This document shows, piece by piece, positions 39,101-46,174 of a stretch of DNA of 64,000 nucleotides. The notes under the pieces were generated by a model. That model was not told the origin of the DNA. It made no database searches and worked only from the letters and a program-made list of their open reading frames with translations. Origin of the DNA: Candidatus Zhuqueibacterota bacterium (GTDB lineage: Bacteria; Zhuqueibacterota; Zhuqueibacteria; Thermofontimicrobiales; Thiofontviventaceae). Each line of letters begins with the position of its first letter. Within the stretch, counting starts at the first letter, position 1. Both the position numbers and the translations under genes were made by a program. The stretch spans positions 1 through 64,000 of the forward strand of contig JAFGOE010000075.1 of the NCBI GenBank assembly GCA_016926625.1. Reading direction: 5' to 3'.

Positions 39101-40340
39101 CAACATCATTGGCGATCTGAATCGGGATGGAGTAAATGAACTGTTCCTCTTCGATGGTACGACCATCAAGTCTTACTATCATGTTTCGGATACACATGTC
39201 GGACTGCCGGCTCCTCTCGGATTCAGGGTATTTCCTCTCGATACTCATGCGGTGCGATTGCAGTGGAATGAAGTGCCGCAGGTAAGTGGTTACACCATCT
39301 ACAAGGGAAGCAGTGCTGCGGAATTATCGGTGGAATGTGCTACTGCGAGCAATGAATTTACTGATTTTCGGGTGAGCAGTGACTCTGTCTATTGGTACGC
39401 GGTGGCGGCTTACGATCATTCTTCAGCGGAGGGACGTCAGACCGCTGCACAGTCTGTTCGGCCCGGATACAAACCTTTTGTCGTACGGATTAACTACATT
39501 GTACCTGATCAGGTGCAGATAGAATTCAGTGAGCCGATGAATTCGTCTATTAAAGATATCGTTAATTACAGTACGATGCCTGATGCGGGGCATCCTCGTT
39601 CGGTGATCGTCTCAAAATCGGCACAGCAAGTCATTTTGACGTATGATCCCTTCGCACTCTCCCCGGTAACGTACGTTCTACAGGTTGACCATGTGTTTGA
39701 TCAAGACGGTACACCGATCGATACCATGCGTCGTTGCGGTGAGTTCACTCCAACCGTGATCGCTGCAGCACCTTATATTGTGGATGCAAGACTCATCGAT
39801 CATCATACGATCGAAATTGAATTCAATGAGAGCGTGGATATCAACTCAGCCGAGACATTGACGAATTACAGTATCGAACCGGATGTTGATATATTGAGCG
39901 CAAACCGTATTGAAGGTCGCGAAGAATGCGTTCGGTTGGGGCTAAGCCATCATCGTATGCGTGCGATCGGCAAGAACTATCTGCTGACCGTTATGAACGT
40001 AAAAAATTTAGCAGGCATCTCCATCGTAAGAGGTGTTGGAGACCAGAAAGCTTTTTCCCTGTTCAACCAGGACCTATCCGCCGTGTATACATATCCGAAT
40101 CCCTTTCGCATCGGGGAGGGAAATGGTATCATGTTCGCGAATCTGACCAGTGAAGCGACAATTACGATTTATACCATCGAGGGACGTTTCATTCGCAGGA
40201 TCAGAGAAACAGACGGCAACGGTGGTGTCGAGTGGGATGTGAGGGATGAGGACGGGATCGATGTGTGCTCTGGTGTCTATTTATACTACGTCGAGGGCGA
40301 GGGTGATCGCTGTGTGGGTAAATTGGTTATCATCCGTTAA
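36123..40340 (+). CDS. Secreted subtilisin-family (S8) protease with T9SS sorting domain
   Basis: 1405 aa. A signal peptide (about 14-34), an inhibitor-like propeptide (about 35-130, ending LEDIEYAIENHVYRL), then a complete S8 domain: Asp169 (AIIDTGID), His246 (NGHGTSVAG), oxyanion Asn338 (SAGNSG) and Ser400 (GTSASAP). An Asp-rich calcium-binding insertion (LNGNGFVDDGDF, DDDDNGYVDD) lies between Asp and His. Downstream come Ig-like domains, FG-GAP/VCBS-type repeats ('DFDNDGWSDVLFGDYDGD', 'DVDNDGLDELVINVF'), an FnIII domain (PAPLGFRVFPL...), two Big-5-like domains ('VQIEFSEPMNSS', 'IEIEFNESVD') and a T9SS sorting domain (TYPNPFRIG). It is an active-looking surface or extracellular protease. 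GGAG precedes the paired ATGs at 36123 and 36129; either could be used. Confidence 0.93.
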   Translation: MNMISVRSRIGRFQYRLIFLILGLVTVSRVYGRSYSGEYILKMKTERTVVEVLNEITLHQRLAVTIQTLKPLCQVPGGINSKRYALKKTTGLDRINFCEIESEIEPQNLLVLLNDLEDIEYAIENHVYRLHQSPNDSLYSQQWYLRQTKIDKAWTITRGSKDVLVAIIDTGIDYVHPDLASQIWINAGEDLNGNGFVDDGDFNNFDDDDNGYVDDIMGWDFTDAPHFPDDGDYLDRDDDPVDENGHGTSVAGVIAAVSDNAIGIAGTAPRCRLMNVRAGTSQGLLEEDDVASAIVYAVDNGVQIINLSFGDTYASPLLQDVIQYAFEANCVLIASAGNSGSADIHYPSGYSQTISVASTDEMNQKAGFSNYGTTVDLVAPGVDILSTRPGQRYDYFSGTSASAPIVSGISALILAHRPELRNETVRSLLLSSTQDLGEQGHDDQFGAGLVDAFMALNMDVLTHARIESPRLDQGFNGDEIAVTGDAFGAFMDTYQLFYGTGDNPGDWIVFAETNNRQVVADLLGRWDVQALPDTTYTIRLNVLNKNGTSIEDRVRIFIDRTPPRIGHVTTTEMIDGAEAGSLIQFETDDLCESSVFYRLLNSEGLFNEIKLAYRTDLHRFFFSSDDGDGEFEFFIEAVNNAGLSCRSDSSYTIRLTQQIVPTSTFTECDLELPAGYMLNKINDFNNNGYPEVVINKFDDNHKYGGLSVYEFDPNDIIELFHTDQILIPRDIADSDGDGLWEILAGSGPVSYILEATKSNPVPNTVVWSDDNDAWASRFSDLDRDGAMEIICRIDREYHILEHTEDNEYHDVAVLLNVSPGENGVGVPYVECGDFDNDGWSDVLFGDYDGDLIMYENRGDDVYVLSWTQRLPLMDCIDYIVSGDFNGDGISDFGAGCHSDPDLNAEHEYDARHWIYRIYESNEDDSYSPVYEQAFWGYDNPHRSANGVSAGDVDNDGLDELVINVFPDLYIIDFERQTGNYQMMWYYDSNYSQSNIIGDLNRDGVNELFLFDGTTIKSYYHVSDTHVGLPAPLGFRVFPLDTHAVRLQWNEVPQVSGYTIYKGSSAAELSVECATASNEFTDFRVSSDSVYWYAVAAYDHSSAEGRQTAAQSVRPGYKPFVVRINYIVPDQVQIEFSEPMNSSIKDIVNYSTMPDAGHPRSVIVSKSAQQVILTYDPFALSPVTYVLQVDHVFDQDGTPIDTMRRCGEFTPTVIAAAPYIVDARLIDHHTIEIEFNESVDINSAETLTNYSIEPDVDILSANRIEGREECVRLGLSHHRMRAIGKNYLLTVMNVKNLAGISIVRGVGDQKAFSLFNQDLSAVYTYPNPFRIGEGNGIMFANLTSEATITIYTIEGRFIRRIRETDGNGGVEWDVRDEDGIDVCSGVYLYYVEGEGDRCVGKLVIIR

Positions 40341-40442
40341 ACGGACAGCTAACGCGGTCTTCGGGCGCATGGGTGCGAATAACGTCATCGGTGGATGGAT
40401 TAGCCACGATCATAAATCTTAAAAATACAGAGAATTGAGCCT

Positions 40443-41057
40443 ATGATAAGAATCGGTCTGACCGGAGGAATCGGCGCAGGGAAATCGACTGTCGCGCGGA
40501 TTTTGATTGAGAGCGGTATCCCCGTGATCCATGCCGATCAGTTGGCCAGAGAGCTGGTTGATACGGATGAATCTGTTCGCAGCAGAATTGTCGAACATTT
40601 TGGTGAGGATATCTATAGACAGGATGGCAAGCTGGATCGAAAGAGGATGGCTGAGATCGTGTTTGCGGATGACCAGGCTCGAAGTCGGTTAAATTCGATA
40701 GTACATCCGGTTGTCATCGCAAGGCAGGCGGAGATGTTAGCCGAATTGGAGCGCAGCGATGTGGAAATCGCCTGTATCGAAGCAGCTCTAATTTTCGAAG
40801 CGAAATCGACGGCTCAATTCGACATCATCGTGGTGGTGATATCTCCGTTAGAGGATGTGTTGCTGCGGTTGAGACAGCGCGATGCTTTGTCGGAAGGACA
40901 GATTCGCGCGAGACTGGATTCACAACTATCAGCGAGCAAAAAAGCCGAGATGGCTGATTACGTCATCGTGAATGATGGAACTCTCGAAGATCTATATCAA
41001 AAAACGATGTCGTTTATCGACTGGTTGAGATGTAACATGGTTGCGGATAAATCTTAA
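40443..41057 (+). CDS. coaE: Dephospho-CoA kinase
   Basis: 204 aa, standard CoaE length. It catalyses the last step of coenzyme A synthesis, phosphorylating the 3'-OH of dephospho-CoA. It shows the P-loop GGIGAGKST, the substrate-binding HADQLARELV segment with its catalytic-type Asp, 'LNSIVHPVV' and the CoA-domain 'VVVISPLEDVLLRLRQRD'. It begins about 100 nt after the protease gene on the same strand and is followed by a convergent gene, so it ends the plus-strand run. Confidence 0.96.
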   Translation: MIRIGLTGGIGAGKSTVARILIESGIPVIHADQLARELVDTDESVRSRIVEHFGEDIYRQDGKLDRKRMAEIVFADDQARSRLNSIVHPVVIARQAEMLAELERSDVEIACIEAALIFEAKSTAQFDIIVVVISPLEDVLLRLRQRDALSEGQIRARLDSQLSASKKAEMADYVIVNDGTLEDLYQKTMSFIDWLRCNMVADKS

Positions 41058-41200
41058 TCTGCAATCAGCGCTGCAGGTTGCTGCTTTTATCGCATCACTC
41101 GGATTCTCAGGACGGCCCTTATGCGCATATGCCCGGATTGATATGCCTCGATGCATAACGATCACTTCATGTATCGAGATATAGGGTGCAAGCGAATTTT

Positions 41201-42697
41201 CTAATTGCGACTGAACGATGATAAAGCGATACAGATCTGATCTTGCAGATCCATGACGACCTGTACATCACATAGAAAATTATTCACCATGATCGAAAAG
41301 ACAAGAGTCTCATCATCTCGGGTCGTCGCGTAACCAGACAGGCATCTCACATTAGAGATAGTCCCCGTCTTTGCAAAAATCTTCCCCTCAGCGCTCGTCC
41401 CTTTCATTCTGTAACCGATCGTCCCGTCGATCCCGGCGATGGGCAGGCTCTGGCGAAAAATGTTTCCATATTGATGATAATACATGCCTCGAAGTATCTT
41501 AACAATCTGCGCCGGGGAAATGTAGTTATAGCGACTGAGTCCCGAACCATCTTTGTATTGATAGGAGTCATCCTCTAAACCGAAGCGTACCAGTGTTTCC
41601 CTGATTATATTTTCTCCCTCCTCGAAACTGCCTTCTTTTCCAAAATGATAACCAAGCAGTTTAACGAAACTTTCGGCGTAAAGATTTTGTGATCTCTTCA
41701 TCAGTACGTTGAGCACGTCGGAAAACGGTGGCGAGAGATGGGTATGTATCAGATGCCAATCGTGCATAATGATGGTCGAATCGAGTTCGTCCGAGTCGAT
41801 CAGCTCGCCTTTAACCGCGATACCGTGGCGGGCTAACTCGTGCGCCAGTCCGCTGAGAAAATAACGCGTCGGATGATGGATAGCGATGTCTTCGGTAATT
41901 TTTTGGCCTGGTTTGATTGTACCGGAATAGGTCACCAAATTGGAGTTGGTCTCGCGGAAGATATTGATCTCTGTCTCCTCATCTTCATCGTCGATGATGG
42001 AGAGATCTGTCCGGAACGTTAGAACACCGTAATCCGGGAAGACTGAAAAGTCTAAATTCTGTCCCATAGAGTCGACGCTCAGGGTCACCTGAGCATAATT
42101 TTCATTGAGCATCAGTCCACCGACTTCGGCTGAATAGTAATAGGTTAGATTGTCGACTGTCCATCCGTATCCGATATGTTGGTCATCGAATACATCATCG
42201 ATACCGATCAGATCGCCCCGGATCTCTTTGATATGATGCTCGCCGAGGGACGTGATCCAATCCCGAAAAATGACACATGAGTCCGCATCATCGCAGAATC
42301 GGTAGGAGATCGTTGGATCACCGCTCCCAACGATGATCAGATCACCGTTTAGAATACCGTCCTCGACCGTACCGTTCGTGTATAAGTTGGTTTGATAGCG
42401 AAAATCGGGTCCAAATTTCATCAGGGCGACGGCGGATGTTGGTATTTTCTCATTCGAAGCGGGCATGAGCAGCTTCTGTGCATTGTGCTGATACATGATT
42501 TCACCGGTATCTAATGATTGGACAAGGATGCCTACGGTTGCTGTTTGGATTTCCGGGGTTTCGACCAGGAGATCCATTTGATAGGCCAGTTTTTCACTGG
42601 CTGAGTGAACAGGTGGATGTTGTTTGATGTAACGAGGCGCACATCCGGAGGACAGAATTGAGATGGTAATGGCTGCAACTACACATTTTCTGATCAT
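41201..42697 (-). CDS. dacB: D-alanyl-D-alanine carboxypeptidase/endopeptidase, PBP4 type (S13), lipoprotein
   Basis: 498 aa. Lipobox SSGC (Cys19) suggests outer-membrane or inner-membrane lipid anchoring rather than a free periplasmic form. Penicillin-binding motifs are complete: Ser81-x-x-Lys84 in PASNEK, S-x-N in KRSQNLYAE, and KTG in FAKTGTISNV. 'DGSGLSRYNYISPAQI' is the typical PBP4 C-terminal block. It trims peptidoglycan peptides or cleaves cross-links. It lies alone on the minus strand, convergent with coaE. Confidence 0.94.
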   Translation of the reverse strand: MIRKCVVAAITISILSSGCAPRYIKQHPPVHSASEKLAYQMDLLVETPEIQTATVGILVQSLDTGEIMYQHNAQKLLMPASNEKIPTSAVALMKFGPDFRYQTNLYTNGTVEDGILNGDLIIVGSGDPTISYRFCDDADSCVIFRDWITSLGEHHIKEIRGDLIGIDDVFDDQHIGYGWTVDNLTYYYSAEVGGLMLNENYAQVTLSVDSMGQNLDFSVFPDYGVLTFRTDLSIIDDEDEETEINIFRETNSNLVTYSGTIKPGQKITEDIAIHHPTRYFLSGLAHELARHGIAVKGELIDSDELDSTIIMHDWHLIHTHLSPPFSDVLNVLMKRSQNLYAESFVKLLGYHFGKEGSFEEGENIIRETLVRFGLEDDSYQYKDGSGLSRYNYISPAQIVKILRGMYYHQYGNIFRQSLPIAGIDGTIGYRMKGTSAEGKIFAKTGTISNVRCLSGYATTRDDETLVFSIMVNNFLCDVQVVMDLQDQICIALSSFSRN

Positions 42698-42822
42698 AAT
42701 TCACCACATGGTAATAAGTTATCATTTAGGGCTGAAAGAAGGAATCGCATCAGTTATTGTTTATGCGTTATAAAAAACAATATAATGAGTTTAGCCAATA
42801 AAATCAAGCTGAATCCAAAAAA

Positions 42823-42852
42823 AAGCCAGATCGAAAGTGAGTGATCTGGCTT
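42823..42852 (-). terminator. Intrinsic terminator of the barrel/coiled-coil gene
   Basis: Perfect 10-bp stem AAGCCAGATC / GATCTGGCTT with a 10-nt loop. Read on the minus strand it is followed by a run of T. It lies 27 bp past the stop at 42879. Confidence 0.88.
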
Positions 42853-42878
42853 GATTAAAGTAGTTAAAACGATGATAT

Positions 42879-44051
42879 TTATTCGATCGGTTCGTTTTCT
42901 TTCTTTTCCTCATCGGGGCGTTGATAATCGCCTTCAAGAATTCGTCTTAAGCGTTCCAGTTCGCGTTCGGCTTTTTGTCTCTCATTTTTAATCCGTTCAA
43001 GTTCTTCCTCTGCCGATTCGGTCTCTCTCTGCTCCCGGATGATTTGTTCGAATAGCTCTCGTCTGCTCTCCGCTTTCTTGATCAGGATGTCCTTTTCGCT
43101 TATCGTAAACACTTCGGTCGGCAGGATTTGCATCTTCATGCCAAGGTTTATTCGCCAGGCAGGGTAGTTAGGCATGCCGTGAATTTTATGGTCGAAATAA
43201 TAGAGTGATTCGTCGTTATTTGATGAGATTCTGAAATCGGCTCCAAAATTAAACGCCAGCCAGCGGGTCACCCGGTAGGAGATGCCCGGGGTGAGATAGG
43301 CATAGTTTTCCAGGCTGTATGCGGTCTGTTTAGGGGGTCTTTGGATAAACGCATTACCGTGCAATTCGAGTGAAAAATCGAACTCGGCGTTCGGAAAGCT
43401 TATACCGAGGCTATAGGTGAACTCCTGCGACATGGATGATACTTTGATTGAATCGAGGTTCTGATCCTCGGAGAGTCTTTGTCCGACATCATTGTGATTA
43501 TAATAGCCTAAATTCAGATAAGCGTTGAGATTATCTTCAGGATAGAGTGGATCACGGGAGTAGGTGCCCATGGCCTTTAATCCCCAGGAGACCGTTCCGG
43601 CGGAATAGGGTTCGAATACCACATTGTGATATTTGGCGGTAGGGAAACGGGTTTGCAGCATAAAACCGTATGCCAGCGAGCTATTCTTCAATCGATACGA
43701 TCCGAGTTTCAGGCTGAGGAACAGATCGTCGGGCAAATTATAGCCTTTCCCTCCCTTACCCTTATGGCTGTCCTGGTAGATAATCGGAGCCACTTGCATT
43801 TCAAGATGGTCGCTAACGCCGTAATTCACACTAAGCGCTCCTTGTACATCCCACACGGTCACTGCACTGTTCGGGGAGACTTTACCGAAAAATCGTGATT
43901 GTGCCTTAACGGTCATATGTCCTTGTTTCAATGTCCAGGCAGAACCGACATAATGGAGACCATATCCTCCGTTCATCGAATTTCCCGATGCAAGTGGGGA
44001 TGTCCATATGAGAATGCACATCCCCAACAATGCAGTCTTCCATGACACCAT
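42879..44051 (-). CDS. Outer-membrane barrel protein with C-terminal coiled coil
   Basis: 390 aa from the ATG at 44051, 9 nt after GGAGG; the track's TTG at 44057 is too close to that RBS. A signal peptide ends near SPLASG. Residues about 25-310 alternate hydrophobic and polar in barrel-like strands ('GLHYVGSAWTL', 'GALSVNYGVSDHLEMQVAP', 'LNAYLNLGYYNHN', 'WRINLGMKMQI'). The final 75 residues are a charged heptad-rich coiled coil (RRELFEQIIREQRE ... AERELERLRRIL) and an acidic tail. The barrel half resembles proteins annotated as transporter-like or DUF outer-membrane proteins. The tail could reach into the periplasm. Confidence 0.75.
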   Translation of the reverse strand: MVSWKTALLGMCILIWTSPLASGNSMNGGYGLHYVGSAWTLKQGHMTVKAQSRFFGKVSPNSAVTVWDVQGALSVNYGVSDHLEMQVAPIIYQDSHKGKGGKGYNLPDDLFLSLKLGSYRLKNSSLAYGFMLQTRFPTAKYHNVVFEPYSAGTVSWGLKAMGTYSRDPLYPEDNLNAYLNLGYYNHNDVGQRLSEDQNLDSIKVSSMSQEFTYSLGISFPNAEFDFSLELHGNAFIQRPPKQTAYSLENYAYLTPGISYRVTRWLAFNFGADFRISSNNDESLYYFDHKIHGMPNYPAWRINLGMKMQILPTEVFTISEKDILIKKAESRRELFEQIIREQRETESAEEELERIKNERQKAERELERLRRILEGDYQRPDEEKKENEPIE

Positions 44052-44224
44052 CTTCAAAATCCTCCGCGTTGTACGATTCCAGATGCTAATGCAAAAATTT
44101 ATAGAAATTATAATATTTCGATCAAATAATCAATGATTTTCTAATATATTACAAAGGTTTAATGAACCAGCTGATGAGCTGCGACTTCTGAACATTGTAT
44201 TCATCACGCTAATAAACCGGTGCT

Positions 44225-44728
44225 CTACTTGCTGCTGTAGAATGTGATGAGATAGTAGATCTGAGCGAGGAGAGCCAGCTTAGTTGTAAATTCAACAAAC
44301 GAATTAATATGATGCCATTTTGAACCAGAAATAATAATGGTATCACCCGGGTTTAACATGGGAATCAACGATTCGTCGCCGTCCTTTAAATATTGTGACA
44401 CATTGATCTCTGAGATATTTTTCTCGGATGCGCTGGTACTTTCGGAATGTATAATTTTGATGTTGGATAATTTAGCTCCCTTGCTGGGTCCTCCGGCATA
44501 GGAGATCAGCGACATCAAATCCGTTTCGCTCGGGACCATATATTGACCCGGTTTGTTGACAAATCCCCAGATGTTCACTTTGATCAATAGTTCATCGCCT
44601 GTGCCCAGAAAATATTGAGCTCCGCGCGAATATTTATCCTCTTTGAGTTCCTGTGCGACCAGCAGACCGGAAAAAGTAAAAAATTGGATGAAGTACATGA
44701 CTAAAATTTTTTTACCCAGGATACGCAT
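44225..44728 (-). CDS. Small exported SLBB-domain protein
   Basis: 167 aa. A signal sequence (1-25, ending GLLVAQ) is followed by 'FLGTGDELLIKV', like the start of polysaccharide-export proteins, but this runs straight into a single SLBB domain (NIWGFVNKPGQYMVPSETDL ... LISYAGGPSKGA). The Poly_export body is missing. It ends with a hydrophobic segment (TKLALLAQIYYLITFY) that may be a C-terminal membrane anchor. GGAGG precedes the ATG. No polymerase or Wzc partner is adjacent. It is probably an accessory to glycan export. Confidence 0.8.
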   Translation of the reverse strand: MRILGKKILVMYFIQFFTFSGLLVAQELKEDKYSRGAQYFLGTGDELLIKVNIWGFVNKPGQYMVPSETDLMSLISYAGGPSKGAKLSNIKIIHSESTSASEKNISEINVSQYLKDGDESLIPMLNPGDTIIISGSKWHHINSFVEFTTKLALLAQIYYLITFYSSK

Positions 44729-44775
44729 TCGTTCCTCCGTCTCAGGGTGTTGATATGGTGTATGAAATGAGTTGA

Positions 44776-44804
44776 ATGATATTGAAATTCACATTCAATA
44801 TCAA
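44776..44804 (-). promoter_or_regulatory. sigma70-like promoter for the SLBB gene, TTGATA-N17-TATCAT
   Basis: Minus-strand TTGATA and TATCAT with exactly 17 nt between them, about 47 nt upstream of the ATG at 44728. Confidence 0.5.
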
Positions 44805-45057
44805 GTAAAATTAGGGCGATCTAGAAATTATTACAATACTTTAGCATTTATATAAAGTATGATAAAAACTGGTTAGATAGTGTGCAAAATATCAATTATG
44901 AAAAGTCGTTGCAAGAACAATACCAAACAGAGGGTGAATGACGGTATGGAACAATTTTGATGGGTCAAATCGTGTGGTCAAAAGCGATGATCTGGGCATC
45001 AGGACGCAATATGGAGGGAAATGAATTTTTAAATGTTTGATCTAGGGATGTGTTTTA
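44805..45057. other. Intergenic remainder upstream of the SLBB promoter
   Basis: The whole gap 44729-45057 is about 330 bp. Apart from the promoter I see no ORF, hairpin or repeat in it. Confidence 0.4.
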
Positions 45058-45438
45058 TTAAGAAAATATTTTCGTGTACGAACCCCAGGCGATCTGATTT
45101 TCCCAGATGCGCAGAGTGATCGCATGCACGTTGGAAACCTTGATCTCATCGGCCATCATGTCACACATCGTTCGGGCGATATTTTCTATGCTGGGATTTA
45201 CGTCTTTAAATTCCTCGAAATCGTTCAGTGTTCTGTTACGATAACGTGCAACGAGATGATCCAGGATGTTTTCGAGGTAGATTATATCAATCAGATAGCC
45301 GTTACGATCCAGCGTATTGCCGGAAACGACCAGTTCGATTTGATAATGATTTGAATGCAATTCATCTTCGATCCCCCACTCCTCACTCATCAGATGGTGC
45401 TGTGCAATGAAATTGCGCTTCACAGATACTTCATACAT
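45058..45438 (-). CDS. 6-pyruvoyl-tetrahydropterin synthase / QueD-family protein
   Basis: 126 aa from the ATG at 45438, which has GGGAGG about 6 nt upstream; the track's longer form lacks an RBS. T-fold enzyme family acting on dihydroneopterin triphosphate. The first zinc His is in NFIAQHH. The site of the catalytic Cys of QueD is occupied by Glu (GIEDELH), as in PTPS-III-like members. The second zinc pair, normally H-x-H, reads HSNHY, so one ligand position is Asn with a His beside it. 'NPSIENIARTMCD' is the family's Glu-containing helix. It may serve queuosine, folate or another pterin pathway; context (GNAT, S46 peptidase) does not help. Confidence 0.85.
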   Translation of the reverse strand: MYEVSVKRNFIAQHHLMSEEWGIEDELHSNHYQIELVVSGNTLDRNGYLIDIIYLENILDHLVARYRNRTLNDFEEFKDVNPSIENIARTMCDMMADEIKVSNVHAITLRIWENQIAWGSYTKIFS

Positions 45439-45656
45439 TAATGCCTCCCAAATCAGAATAGATGTATTCTGCATCTGAATAAACACCTCTGTCTCACGGA
45501 TTTAGAAAAGAGATCATCAGATCACGTGATCATCGTCAGGGTGGATATGATAAAGTTTTATCTTTTTTTTCGTTGTTCGAACAGGATCATGTATGCCGGA
45601 TGTTGTTTATGGATCAAATAAGAGATCGAATGTGCCGCCGTGCATCGTCATTAGAA

Positions 45657-46136
45657 TTATTCGAACATGAGTTCATACATTTCGTAATGCTCGTTCGTCA
45701 TGCCCAGGTTTCGATAGACATGTTGTGCGTGAATGTTGCGCTTATCGACGTATAAACGCAATCCTTTCACCCGCGAACGGCGGGCGATTGTCTCGACGTG
45801 CCTGAACATTTCTCTAAAAACACCTTTACCTCTGGACTCCGGAACGATGTAGACGCTGTGAATCCACCAGACGTCCGCGTTGCGCCAATCGCTCCATTCT
45901 TTTAATATCAGCAGTGAACCAATAACCTGATCCGCTGTGCTGCGGGCAACAAGATAGAACCCGCGATCTGGTTGGTCGAGAATTGTAGTTACACCCCTGA
46001 TAACCGTAACTCTGTCCAACCTCAAGCCTTCCGTTTCCAGCGCCATCATTATCTGGAACTCAGCGATGACCTCAATATCCTTTCTGGTACCCTGTCCGAC
46101 CGTTATCGGATTAATCGACATCCTATGCTCTGACAT
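45657..46136 (-). CDS. GNAT-family N-acetyltransferase
   Basis: 159 aa. Classic GNAT core: 'IHSVYIVPESRGKGVFREMF' contains the R/Q-x-x-G-x-G/A acetyl-CoA pyrophosphate loop (RGKGVF), and 'LRLYVDKRNIHAQHVYRNLGM' is motif B. The acceptor is unknown. Either the first ATG or the Met six residues in (SEHRMSIN) could be the start; the RBS is weak for both. It lies 38 bp downstream of the S46 peptidase on the same strand and is probably co-transcribed. Confidence 0.9.
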   Translation of the reverse strand: MSEHRMSINPITVGQGTRKDIEVIAEFQIMMALETEGLRLDRVTVIRGVTTILDQPDRGFYLVARSTADQVIGSLLILKEWSDWRNADVWWIHSVYIVPESRGKGVFREMFRHVETIARRSRVKGLRLYVDKRNIHAQHVYRNLGMTNEHYEMYELMFE

Positions 46137-46174
46137 TTTCTATCTTTCTATTAGTGGACCGGCCTCGACGTAGA

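Noticed and set aside
45518-45536. Palindrome GATCACGTGATC between QueD-like and GNAT genes
   Set aside because: A short GATC-based palindrome with no second copy and no associated operator or promoter seen.
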